This document shows, in pieces, positions 1 to 6,572 of a stretch of 20,020 nucleotides of DNA. The notes below the pieces were generated by a model, which was not told the DNA's origin, did no database searches, and saw nothing but the letters and a program-made list of their open reading frames with translations. The stretch is from a virus, in IMG/VR virus record IMGVR_UViG_3300028908_000034, positions 1 to 20,020 of that record. One strand, given 5' to 3'. The position numbers were made by a program, and so were the translations under genes. Position 1 is the first letter of the stretch. Each line of letters starts with the position of its first letter.

Positions 1-408
1 CCTAGCCCGGGCTTCATTGCGGTTGCCCCCGCTGCCGGCCGACATCATTTTCCTAGCCCGGGCTTCATTGTAGGGCCCCCCGTTACCGGCCAGACTCATT
101 TTCCTAGCCCGGGCTTCATTACGGTTGCCGCCGCTGCCGGCCAACCTCATTTTCCTAGCCCGGGCCTCATTACGGTTGGCCCCGCTGCCGGCCGGCCTCA
201 TTTCCCCGGCCCGGCCTTCATTACGGTTGCCCCCGCTGCCGGCCGACATCATTTTCCTAGCCCGGGCTTCATTGTAGGGCCCCCCGTTACCGGCCAGACT
301 CATTTTCCTAGCCCGGGCTTCATTGCGGTTGCCCCCGCTATCGGCCGACATCATTTTCCTAGCCCGGGCCTTATTTTGCTTTTGCCCGCCGCCGCCGAGG
401 TTCATTTT
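1..408 (-). other. Open repeat reading frame continuing past the stop of the 371-685 gene (possible C-terminal extension)
   Basis: Read in the phase of codon 408-406, the minus strand is open without a stop to base 1, giving at least 136 codons made almost entirely of the 17-residue repeat. No good ribosome site or separate start is obvious. The natural reading is that this is, or was, the C-terminal part of the 371-685 gene, reached by a +1 shift or by loss of one A at 405-409. The predicted product is Gly/Ala/Asn-rich with regularly spaced Arg and Lys, so strongly basic. It could be expressed by slippage, be a separate decayed 3' end, or reflect a sequencing indel. Confidence 0.5.
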
Positions 409-459
409 TCTTACCCGCGGCCTCATTGCGGTTACCGGCCTTATCGCCCCTATCATTTC
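1..459 (-). repeat. 51-bp (17-codon) tandem repeat array, coding-type
   Basis: Seven clear units of exactly 51 bp lie at 1-51, 52-102, 103-153, 154-204, 205-255, 256-306 and 307-357. Two degenerate units follow at 358-408 and 409-459, and a trace continues to about 510. Units at 52 and 256 are identical. Most units contain the 8-bp palindrome GCCCGGGC. On the minus strand each unit reads as 17 codons, with consensus KMMSAGSGGNRNEARAR, and this frame has no stop from 408 down to base 1. Several differences between units are synonymous (AAC CGC against AAC CGT; GAA against GAG) and indels between units 1-7 are absent, which points to a protein-coding repeat. The array is cut by the window edge, so the copy number is unknown. 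Confidence 0.9.
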
Positions 460-685
460 CGCCGCTTCTAGGTTCGCTCGCCTCTTTTCCCCCGCCGGCA
501 GCATCATTCTTTTTGCTTTCGGCCTTAATCTGCTCCCACGTTTCTGGGGATACCGCGAGTCCGGCCTCAATGAGACTTTCCCCGTACGGCGCCTCTGTTT
601 CGATGATCGTTCCCGGCTTAATATATCCTAACGATTTATCACGCGGTCCGTTATACACGCCGGGAACGATAACTATAACCTTCAT
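371..685 (-). CDS. Small basic-tailed protein of unknown function, 3' end frameshifted out of the 51-bp repeat
   Basis: I do not recognise this 104-aa protein. The N-terminal half (MKVIVIVPGVYNG..., about residues 1-50) looks like a small folded beta-rich domain. The C-terminal half is low complexity, rich in Gly, Glu, Asn, Lys and Arg, and ends with four arginines. The start at 685 is chosen because GGGAGGACGC precedes this ATG; an upstream ATG at 733 lies inside a hairpin. The C-terminal coding DNA is a degenerate form of the 51-bp repeat: the stretch GNRNEA matches the repeat consensus. At 405-409 the gene has five As where other units have four, which changes frame and gives a stop at 371. 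With one A fewer, translation would continue through all repeats beyond the window edge. It follows the capsid and decoration-like genes, so a head-associated role is possible but unproven. Confidence 0.7.
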   Translation of the reverse strand: MKVIVIVPGVYNGPRDKSLGYIKPGTIIETEAPYGESLIEAGLAVSPETWEQIKAESKKNDAAGGGKEASEPRSGGNDRGDKAGNRNEAAGKKNEPRRRRAKAK

Positions 686-704
686 TGCGTCCTCCCGAGA
701 GAAG

Positions 705-739
705 ATTTGGGTGTGCGGGATGCCCCCGCACACCCAAAT
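705..739 (-). terminator. Strong 15-bp hairpin just after the decoration-like gene
   Basis: Arms at 705-719 and 725-739 are perfectly complementary over 15 bp with a 5-nt loop. The hairpin lies between the stop at 744 and the start at 685. The minus-strand sequence after it is AAATCTTCTCTC, pyrimidine-rich but without a clean U-run. It could be a weak terminator, or a hairpin that protects or processes the abundant capsid mRNA while letting some transcription reach the next gene. Confidence 0.55.
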
Positions 740-743
740 AGCC

Positions 744-1184
744 TTATACCGTCACGGCCTCCGCGTAATTGCTCGGTTGCGTGACGGGTGCATCACCGGC
801 ACGATAGAACAACACAGGCGCAGCGATATGTGCTCCAGTTGTCCCCGAGCCCGCCGTAACCTTCAGTTGAACGTAGCGAAAACCATTGGCGAAATCAAGG
901 TTTTCCGGCTTAACCTCGATGGTCACGACGCGGTTATCGCCGTCAGCCGCCACCTGGGTAATAGCCCCACCAGAAATCGCCTTGCTGCCCGTTCCGGTCC
1001 CATCCGTAGCCTGGTACACAGAAGCATCTACGGTGGTATCAGTATCACCAATGGCAATAATGAACACCGCCCGCCCAAAGCCGCGAATATCGTACCAATC
1101 GGTTGTGGCGCTAGCCCCGTTGAGAGCCTGCGGCACAATCCCCTTGTCCAGTTTCACGTTATCGTGGAACGTTCGTCCTAACAT
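744..1184 (-). CDS. Putative head decoration / small structural protein
   Basis: This is a 146-aa protein directly downstream of the major capsid gene, the usual place for a head decoration or stabilising protein. The start at 1184 follows AAGGAGG with 5-nt spacing; the longer in-frame start would overlap the capsid gene. The sequence is rich in beta-forming and small residues (for example VFIIAIGDTDTTVDASVYQ), has no cysteine, no signal peptide and no membrane segment, and has the look of a small beta-sandwich virion protein. I cannot name a family from the sequence. The structural role is inferred from position and composition; a head-tail adaptor is less likely given its size and fold character. 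Confidence 0.6.
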   Translation of the reverse strand: MLGRTFHDNVKLDKGIVPQALNGASATTDWYDIRGFGRAVFIIAIGDTDTTVDASVYQATDGTGTGSKAISGGAITQVAADGDNRVVTIEVKPENLDFANGFRYVQLKVTAGSGTTGAHIAAPVLFYRAGDAPVTQPSNYAEAVTV

Positions 1185-1194
1185 GTCATCCTCC

Positions 1195-2613
1195 TTACGC
1201 AGCAACCTTCTGAACGGCAAACCGCCACGGTTCCATTACCCGTCCGCCTAGCCGACGCCGAAGCACGAAGTAGACAATGTTCTTCATGTCGGACGTAGCG
1301 TCGGTCGCACGCTTGATCCCCATCCCTATGCGGTCCACAATGTAGTACCCCGTCAAGTCGCCGAATATGATGGGATACGCATTGGCCGCCACGTCGGGCA
1401 TAATCTCCTGTTCGAGAACGGGGAATCCAAGCAACGTGCGCGGCAATGGCTTGTCGCCGCCCTGGTAGGCGAACGGCAACCACAGATTACGATTGGACGC
1501 ATCCGTAATCTTGGCGATAGCGTTTGCGGTCGCTCGGTTCATAATGAATACGGCGTTCTGTCGATACTGAGCGGGAACGGCGAATATGAGGTCCAGCAAT
1601 CCGTTCCACGTCAACGCAGACGCATTGCCCGTGTTAGCCTCAGTCAATCCAAGAGAGTTTACCCCGCCCGGCAGGATACCCTCGGGCTTTCCGACGCCAT
1701 TCCCCTTGATGAACTGGTTATCCTCGTCGATAGCCGACGCCTCGGCGAACAAGGTAGCCACCAGGGAATCGACACTGAACGCCGCGTCCTCCAGCAGGTT
1801 CTGAGACACCGGGATAGATGCCATCACCGTGTGCACGTCGATAGCCTTAAGGCCAAACGTCGCATTCGTAGTGTGCTCCGATTCGGTGGTCTCCTCGTCC
1901 ACCCAGGTCACCCGCACGGCACCGGTATACTGGTCGTCCCCACCCGTGATAACGGGGAATTCGACCCGGTCGCGCTGCGTGGTCCAGGCGCGAGCCCGGC
2001 CACGAATAACCGTCATCCCGGTCAACCGCTTAATGAATTGCGTCTTGAAATCGGCGGGAACGATATATCCGCCGAGGTGGTCCACGCCTTCCACCATCGT
2101 GCTCTTGAGCGCCCGGATATCCTTACCCGCCAGAATCTCCTGCCGAACCTGTTCGGGAGTGAGAACCAGTTGCTTGAGCAAGCCCCGCTCTTCGGGAGTC
2201 AACGCCTGTTCTCCACCTACCAGAAAACGCCGAAACGCCTGGCGGTGCGCAATCAGCCGCCGAGGATAATCCTTGCCGTACAACTCGGTCAGGATTTCCT
2301 TGACTTCCGCCGAAACAGGTCCGTATTGCCCCTCCAGGTACATGTTGAGCGCCGGATCCTCTTTCTCGTTCCCCTCGCCGTTATCGGCCGGCATGGTTCC
2401 GGACCCCTCACCGGGGAGTTGAATACTAACCCCGCCCTGGGGGAGATTATCGAACAGTCCCTTAGCCTCACGCGCGGCCTTAATCAACTCGGCCGCCTTT
2501 TCCATCTCCTTCTTGATGTTCAGCGCTTCGTCATGCTTGCCCTCGGCAACAGCCACGTCGAATTTTTGCCCCAGGCTAGTGAAACGCTGATATAGTGTCG
2601 TTAACGCATCCAT
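1195..2613 (-). CDS. Major capsid protein, HK97 fold
   Basis: This 472-aa protein builds the icosahedral head. The first ~100 residues are a charged, helical delta (scaffold-like) region (TTLYQRFTSLGQ..., then Lys/Glu-rich heptad-like sequence), as in HK97-type capsid precursors cleaved by the neighbouring protease. The rest matches the HK97 capsid pattern: a GGYIVP entry segment, strands around VEFPVITGG, a FGLKAIDVHTV strand, IPVSQNLLEDA in the spine helix region, and IKGNGVGKPEGIL in the loop preceding the A-domain. Residues near the end (RIGMGIKRATD) match the typical C-terminal capsid segment. The ATG at 2613 is preferred over the in-frame TTG at 2619 because AGGAGGG lies at proper spacing only for the ATG. 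It starts 2 bp after the protease stop, so the two genes are co-translated. Confidence 0.95.
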   Translation of the reverse strand: MDALTTLYQRFTSLGQKFDVAVAEGKHDEALNIKKEMEKAAELIKAAREAKGLFDNLPQGGVSIQLPGEGSGTMPADNGEGNEKEDPALNMYLEGQYGPVSAEVKEILTELYGKDYPRRLIAHRQAFRRFLVGGEQALTPEERGLLKQLVLTPEQVRQEILAGKDIRALKSTMVEGVDHLGGYIVPADFKTQFIKRLTGMTVIRGRARAWTTQRDRVEFPVITGGDDQYTGAVRVTWVDEETTESEHTTNATFGLKAIDVHTVMASIPVSQNLLEDAAFSVDSLVATLFAEASAIDEDNQFIKGNGVGKPEGILPGGVNSLGLTEANTGNASALTWNGLLDLIFAVPAQYRQNAVFIMNRATANAIAKITDASNRNLWLPFAYQGGDKPLPRTLLGFPVLEQEIMPDVAANAYPIIFGDLTGYYIVDRIGMGIKRATDATSDMKNIVYFVLRRRLGGRVMEPWRFAVQKVAA

Positions 2614-2615
2614 CG

Positions 2616-3734
2616 TCAACCCTCCTCTAAGATCTCCTTCGTGATGTCAACCCACATACGCGCCACCTCGATAACCGCGTCCTTCAGAGCGTCGTCCCCG
2701 GTCTCCCCGGACGTACCGCCCGACTCCTCGCCGGTCTCCTTGGCACAGCCCGCATCGCCAGTTGACGACACCCCCTCTGTAGGCGGATGTTCTTCCTCTT
2801 CAGATTCCAAATCCTTGAACTCAAGTCCGCACTCGGCGAAATGTTCCTTGACAACACCCACCGGATATTGGACCATCAATCGTGGCTCGGCCGGCATTGG
2901 CGTCAACGAAATCTCCACGATGGGCCACCGTAGAATTCGCCCGTCCTTTGCTACCCGCCGTGCCCGCGGCAACGTGCCGCTCGATGTTCCTAGTTTCTGT
3001 TTCCGAATCAAGTCTATGATGGCCTGTCGGTATCTGTCGGCCGCCTTAATCTGCGCTTCGTACCATAGCCCCATGCTATCCTTGACCAAATAGTCGACAA
3101 CACCCACGACCGACGTTTTCAATTCGTCATCACCAGCGTGACGATAAATCAACGGGAGCCGGCCAATCCCCTTGAACAAACGGTCCAATTCCTCCGTATC
3201 CGGAGTGAAATATTCGCCCGTCAAATCCTTGTGGTCCGGATCCCCCCACAGCACGGCATATCCGCCAACGCGGTGGGTTCCGTCATCGTCAACACCTAGG
3301 TCCTTCACCGCCCCGGCCGCCATCCACACCGTAACATCATTCGGGTCATACGGTCCCTCTACCCGGCCGGCCCGATAACGCCAGGTTCCCCCCAACACAT
3401 CGCTGGCCTTGCGCGCCAGTTGGACGCCCCTTTCCGCCCGGTCCGCCCAAACTACATCCTTGGTCGTCTCCCCGGCGTTGAATTCCTGAACTTGTTTCAA
3501 AATAGATGTCGGATCCACCTCGTTCCCCTCCCCCTCTTTCTGAATAGGATGCCACTTGCCGTCTTTGCCTTGTTTATACTTTTTCTTCACAGCGGCCCAC
3601 GCAACAGCGAAGGCCTTTTTCTCATCCCCCCCATATTCCTCGAATGCCGCGTTGAACGCGGCCACCCAAATTTTCCGCGCCCCCGCCGGTAACCGTTTAA
3701 CCGCGTCCGGCAAATTGTCCTGTGTGTAAGGCAT
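2616..3734 (-). CDS. ChaB-domain / HK97-family prohead protease fusion
   Basis: This 372-aa protein cleaves the capsid delta domain during head maturation. Residues ~1-60 match the ChaB fold: MPY, DNLPDAVKRLP, then AFNAAFEEYGGDEKKAFAVAW and AVKKKY. Residues ~150-290 carry the prohead protease domain (serine herpesvirus-assemblin-like, family S78) with a likely catalytic His199 in IYRHAGDD, Ser251/Ser252 in GTSSGT, and the conserved WPIVEISLTPMPAEP near 270-284. Between them is a charged linker, and the C-terminus is an acidic Ser/Gly/Glu tail (residues ~305-350) that may act as a built-in scaffold or be self-cleaved. GGAGGAGAC precedes the ATG. The gene is first after a promoter and a leader terminator and is followed at once by the capsid gene. 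The ChaB part gives no direct function here; a role in assembly is inference. Confidence 0.92.
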   Translation of the reverse strand: MPYTQDNLPDAVKRLPAGARKIWVAAFNAAFEEYGGDEKKAFAVAWAAVKKKYKQGKDGKWHPIQKEGEGNEVDPTSILKQVQEFNAGETTKDVVWADRAERGVQLARKASDVLGGTWRYRAGRVEGPYDPNDVTVWMAAGAVKDLGVDDDGTHRVGGYAVLWGDPDHKDLTGEYFTPDTEELDRLFKGIGRLPLIYRHAGDDELKTSVVGVVDYLVKDSMGLWYEAQIKAADRYRQAIIDLIRKQKLGTSSGTLPRARRVAKDGRILRWPIVEISLTPMPAEPRLMVQYPVGVVKEHFAECGLEFKDLESEEEEHPPTEGVSSTGDAGCAKETGEESGGTSGETGDDALKDAVIEVARMWVDITKEILEEG

Positions 3735-3751
3735 TGTCTCCTCCGCAAACT

Positions 3752-3789
3752 AAAAAAGCCGGAGCCCGTCTTTTCGACAGGCTCCGGCT
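3752..3789 (-). terminator. Intrinsic terminator in the leader of the protease-capsid operon
   Basis: The stem pairs AGCCGGAGCC (3757-3766) with GGCTCCGGCT (3780-3789), extended by GTC/GAC inside, and is followed on the minus strand by six Us (3757-3752). A second copy of the upstream arm, GAGCCGGAGCC in the RNA, lies at 3793-3803 and could pair with the same downstream arm. The terminator sits between the promoter at 3821-3839 and the protease start at 3734. It may end the long upstream packaging transcript, attenuate the local promoter, or both. Confidence 0.85.
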
Positions 3790-3820
3790 CTTGGCTCCGG
3801 CTCAGAAAGTCTTTCTTACT

Positions 3821-3839
3821 ATTATACCACACGTGTCAA
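3821..3839 (-). promoter_or_regulatory. Extended -10 promoter with palindromic operator-like motif (copy 1)
   Basis: On the minus strand TATAAT (3826-3821) is preceded by TGG, giving an extended -10. TTGACA lies only 7 bp upstream (3839-3834), too close to be its -35. Between them is the palindrome ACACGTGT. The same layout recurs at 12010-12028 with ACATATGT. It overlaps the stop codon of the 66-aa gene and should transcribe the protease and capsid genes. Confidence 0.7.
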
Positions 3840-4036
3840 TCGTGTGTAATCTCCACATCGAATAAGGCGTGAAGCAAATCGCCCAAATGCACCCGAATCT
3901 CCACCTGGGCCCGTTTGTCATAAACCATTATTACCGGACGGCCCGGTTCAACACGAAATAGTTTCGCTCCCGTGTCACTACGGACCCATTCCCCATCCAC
4001 GTGCCAACGTCCATCCGAGGCCCTGATTCGCGTCAT
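3836..4036 (-). CDS. Hypothetical 66-aa protein after the minor head gene
   Basis: I do not recognise this small protein. It is charged, with several likely beta strands (GEWVRSDTGAKLFRVEPG; AQVEIRVHLGDLLHALFDVEI) and no membrane segment or cysteines. Its ATG overlaps the TGA of the minor head gene by ATGA, so it is translationally coupled and is the last gene of the packaging-portal operon. Its stop codon lies within the promoter motif for the next operon. It is probably a small head-assembly accessory protein, a guess from position only. Confidence 0.75.
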   Translation of the reverse strand: MTRIRASDGRWHVDGEWVRSDTGAKLFRVEPGRPVIMVYDKRAQVEIRVHLGDLLHALFDVEITHD

Positions 4037-4704
4037 TCGTCCCTCTCCTCGTATTCAAGAGAACAGCGGCAATTTCCCAGGCACGCGGTATGTCCATCCC
4101 CGGGGTTGGGAAACGTTACGGCTGGCTGCCAGCCAAGGGCCTCCAGCGCCGCGCAATCATTACACACACGATTATCCCTGACTGTTAGCCAGCGCGCGTA
4201 CAACACCTTGCCCCGCTGTACAGCAGCCTCCTCGCGCCGTGTTCGCTCGGCCGCCCAGTATTGACTATACCCCTTTCCCGCGTACAGGGCCGCCCGCGCT
4301 GCCGCCTGTTCTGGCGTCAGTTTACCCGCCGCAATATCGTAGACGAAGCGGTTCAGGTACCTGTATTCCGAGCGTAGAATACCCCCGACACGTCCGTAAT
4401 CAGCAGCCGTCAGTTTGTCCCACCCCCCGGCCCCCAGCGCTGCCGAGGCCAAATGCAACGCCTTCAATTCCGCCATAGCCGCCCGCTGAAACACGGCCGG
4501 GGGGATGTCCCCCTTCGCCGCCATGCGCGCCAATTCGCCAAGGCGCGCCGCTGTGTTGTCCGTTACGTTGCGGAGCAAGTCGATAATCGTTTGACGGGAA
4601 ACAAATTTCCCCGTAGACAGGTCGCGATATCTGCTTACACGCCCGTCCCACGCAAAACCGGGGAGATTAAACTTGATCCCCGTCCTAACCTTTTTTGCGG
4701 GCAC
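4033..4704 (-). CDS. Minor head protein, Mu gpF / SPP1 gp7-like
   Basis: This 223-aa protein is the minor head (portal-associated) protein of the Mu F family. The C-terminal signature is clear: TVRDNRVCNDCAALEALGW, then FPNPGDGHTACLGNCRCSLEY, with spaced Cys and His residues that may bind metal. The N-terminal two thirds are mostly helical (ELKALHLASAALGAGGWDKL; YRYLNRFVYDIAAGKLTPEQ), as in the family. I chose the GTG at 4704 because GGAGG lies 7 nt upstream and it overlaps the previous stop as TAGTG; a longer in-frame start at 4770 would overlap the preceding gene by 67 bp. Family members sit inside the procapsid and are needed for infectious particles or DNA ejection. The location just after the portal block fits. 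Confidence 0.85.
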   Translation of the reverse strand: MPAKKVRTGIKFNLPGFAWDGRVSRYRDLSTGKFVSRQTIIDLLRNVTDNTAARLGELARMAAKGDIPPAVFQRAAMAELKALHLASAALGAGGWDKLTAADYGRVGGILRSEYRYLNRFVYDIAAGKLTPEQAAARAALYAGKGYSQYWAAERTRREEAAVQRGKVLYARWLTVRDNRVCNDCAALEALGWQPAVTFPNPGDGHTACLGNCRCSLEYEERDE

Positions 4705-4943
4705 TATTTCGCCTCCAGTACCAATGTGAAATACGGCGTCCCAATAACGCCCATCTCCCACGTCCACCACATGCGCGCATTCTCAACGTCGGCCGTCGTG
4801 ATGTCCGCAAGCGCCTCAATCTCACTATCCGTCAGGATACCCAGGTGTCTACGATAGGACCGGATGACCCGTTCAGCAATCAACGGATGCATACCGGCCT
4901 TGATGAGATTCTGCAGAATGCGCTCCGCTTCTTGTTCGTCCAC
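4704..4943 (-). CDS. Hypothetical 79-aa protein between portal and minor head
   Basis: I do not recognise this protein. It is mostly helical and acidic in its N-terminal part (DEQEAERILQNLIKAG), then basic (ERVIRSYRRHLGILTDSEIE), and ends with a hydrophobic WWTWEMGVIGTPYFTLVLEAK segment. The start is a GTG at 4943, 9 bp after the portal stop, with AGGGGGGGAAC as ribosome site. The stop overlaps the minor head start as TAGTG. Being between portal and minor head suggests a portal-associated accessory protein; this is inference. Confidence 0.75.
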   Translation of the reverse strand: MDEQEAERILQNLIKAGMHPLIAERVIRSYRRHLGILTDSEIEALADITTADVENARMWWTWEMGVIGTPYFTLVLEAK

Positions 4944-4952
4944 GTTCCCCCC

Positions 4953-6563
4953 CTAGTTGGTACCGGTTAACCGCACGGCCGACCGCACATTATCCACCCA
5001 GTTGTTACTGGCCCCTCGTCCGCGAACGTACAATACGCGTCCCGTAGCCCCCAGGGCCGCCCGGAAAATTTCCTTGACCTCGTCCGCTGTTTGGGCCCGC
5101 TCCAACTCGTCGGCTACCCAGGCTCGAATATCATTCGGCAGATACACGGCCCGAAACTGACGCCACGCGTCCGGCCGCCCATCGCGAAATCCCTTTTCCG
5201 CCACCCGTCGCCACCGCCCCAATTCCACAGCCCAGGCCTCAGCAATGGCCGCGCTGTCGTCCAGCCCCTTGCCCGCCTCTACCGTGGCCCGCTGCTCCGG
5301 GTTGGGAACACCAGCGAAACCAGGGGCTAGCGATTGTGGAGATTGCTTGGCGAGAATCCCCAGAATCCGCACCGGAACATCGGCAAGGGGATGGTTGATA
5401 GGCGGGAGGCCTAACTCCTCACGGTTCTCGTTGATTGTACGGTCCTGGCTGTACGTTCGATATTCCTGGACCGCCAGCATACGGTCTTGCGGCCCCACGT
5501 CAGGCACCTCGACACGCAAATCGTCACCGTAGAACAGGCGGAGGCGCGCCGTCAAACCGTATGCGAAATGGTCCGCAATCGGCTGTACCGTGTCGCGTAG
5601 AAAAGCGCTAACCGCCTCCCGCCGGCTATCTCCAGAAAGGGCCCCGTCAAACAACCCCTTTGGTACCCCGAAGGCCCTGTCTATCTCATCGCGCGAAAAT
5701 TCGCGTGACTGGAGAATTTGCATTTGCTCGAGCGTCTGCTGGACTAACTGGACACTGATTTCCCCAGCCCGCACCACGGCCGTGCGCCGCCGCCCTCCAA
5801 ATTCCCGCCTGATTTGCTGTTTAATTGCCTCGTAGGCGGGCTCCGTAATAGTTGGGGGAAGCGACACGATATTAGCCGGTACGGCGTTATCGTCACTGAA
5901 AAACGACCGAACCCATTGCGCTTGACTGTAGTCTATACGCATTCCGTTGAGTGCGGCGACCAAGGGGGATAATCCCTGCCAGTAATCCTCAGGGTTAGGT
6001 GTCCGAAAGTGGAACATGTATTCGCCCGGGATACGCACGACTTCGGTTGGACCAGCGTACAGGTAGTCAACTACCAACTGTCCGTCCGCCGTACGCCTGG
6101 CCGAATCGGGTATAGGGCGCACCGACGCCGAGGGTAGTGGTAGGATTTCGTCTATCCCAAGCCCCGGCCCGTTAGAAACGATGACGGCATACGCGTTCCC
6201 TCGCAGAAGATACCACATCGTCAGGTACTCAAACATGAATTTGCCCGACATGAACCCGTTCGGTTCGCGTAACACCGCCACGGCAGCGTGGTCCTCCGCC
6301 GTCTCACCGCCTACGGTTATATCCGCCTGCATCAACGCGGAAGCGACCTTGTTCCCGATAGCCTGAATATCGCGCCACGCCCAGGCCGACACCATCGCCA
6401 ATCTACGCGAATTTTCCTCCGAGATTGTTTCCTCGCCGAGCGGTTCGCCGCCGTCATAATACGGCAACAGGTTGGCAGACGACTCCCGGCGTGGCGCATA
6501 GGCCTGTATGGCGTCATACCAACCTTTCACAAAATATCCCAAGATTTTCCCAAACGCGTTCAT
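4953..6563 (-). CDS. Portal protein, HK97 type, with extended C-terminus
   Basis: This 536-aa protein forms the dodecameric portal ring through which DNA is packaged and ejected. Family features include AMVSAWAWRDIQAIGNKVAS near 55-75, PNGFMSGKFMFEYLTMWYLLRGNAY near 100-125, the LSPLVAALNGM helix, SREFSRDEIDRAFGVPKGLF near 285-305 and the QDRTINENREELGLPPI segment near 375-392. HK97-type portals are usually about 400-430 aa. Here about 110 further residues follow, with a charged helical region (EAWAVELGRWRRVAEKGFRD...), likely an added C-terminal crown or minor-head-like extension. The ATG at 6563 follows AGGGGGGGGAG. The gene follows the large terminase by 9 bp. Confidence 0.93.
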   Translation of the reverse strand: MNAFGKILGYFVKGWYDAIQAYAPRRESSANLLPYYDGGEPLGEETISEENSRRLAMVSAWAWRDIQAIGNKVASALMQADITVGGETAEDHAAVAVLREPNGFMSGKFMFEYLTMWYLLRGNAYAVIVSNGPGLGIDEILPLPSASVRPIPDSARRTADGQLVVDYLYAGPTEVVRIPGEYMFHFRTPNPEDYWQGLSPLVAALNGMRIDYSQAQWVRSFFSDDNAVPANIVSLPPTITEPAYEAIKQQIRREFGGRRRTAVVRAGEISVQLVQQTLEQMQILQSREFSRDEIDRAFGVPKGLFDGALSGDSRREAVSAFLRDTVQPIADHFAYGLTARLRLFYGDDLRVEVPDVGPQDRMLAVQEYRTYSQDRTINENREELGLPPINHPLADVPVRILGILAKQSPQSLAPGFAGVPNPEQRATVEAGKGLDDSAAIAEAWAVELGRWRRVAEKGFRDGRPDAWRQFRAVYLPNDIRAWVADELERAQTADEVKEIFRAALGATGRVLYVRGRGASNNWVDNVRSAVRLTGTN

Positions 6564-6572
6564 CTCCCCCCC

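Noticed and set aside
1-408. Regular repeats as a CRISPR array
   Set aside because: Units are head-to-tail with no unique spacers, show graded divergence, and keep a codon-phase open frame; no cas genes are present.
686-733. Upstream ATG (733) for the 104-aa gene
   Set aside because: That ATG lies inside the stable hairpin with no ribosome site; the ATG at 685 has GGGAGG.
323-2595. Long plus-strand open frames over the left end and the capsid gene
   Set aside because: They lie opposite well-supported minus-strand genes or repeats, lack ribosome sites and give Pro/Ser/Arg-rich products typical of antisense frames in GC-rich DNA.
2616-2800. ChaB label as cation transport regulator
   Set aside because: No transporter context; the domain is attached to a head maturation protease in a capsid operon.
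3821-3839. TTGACA and TATAAT as a classical -35/-10 pair
   Set aside because: They are only 7 bp apart. The better reading is an extended -10 with a separate palindromic motif; the same applies at 12010-12028.
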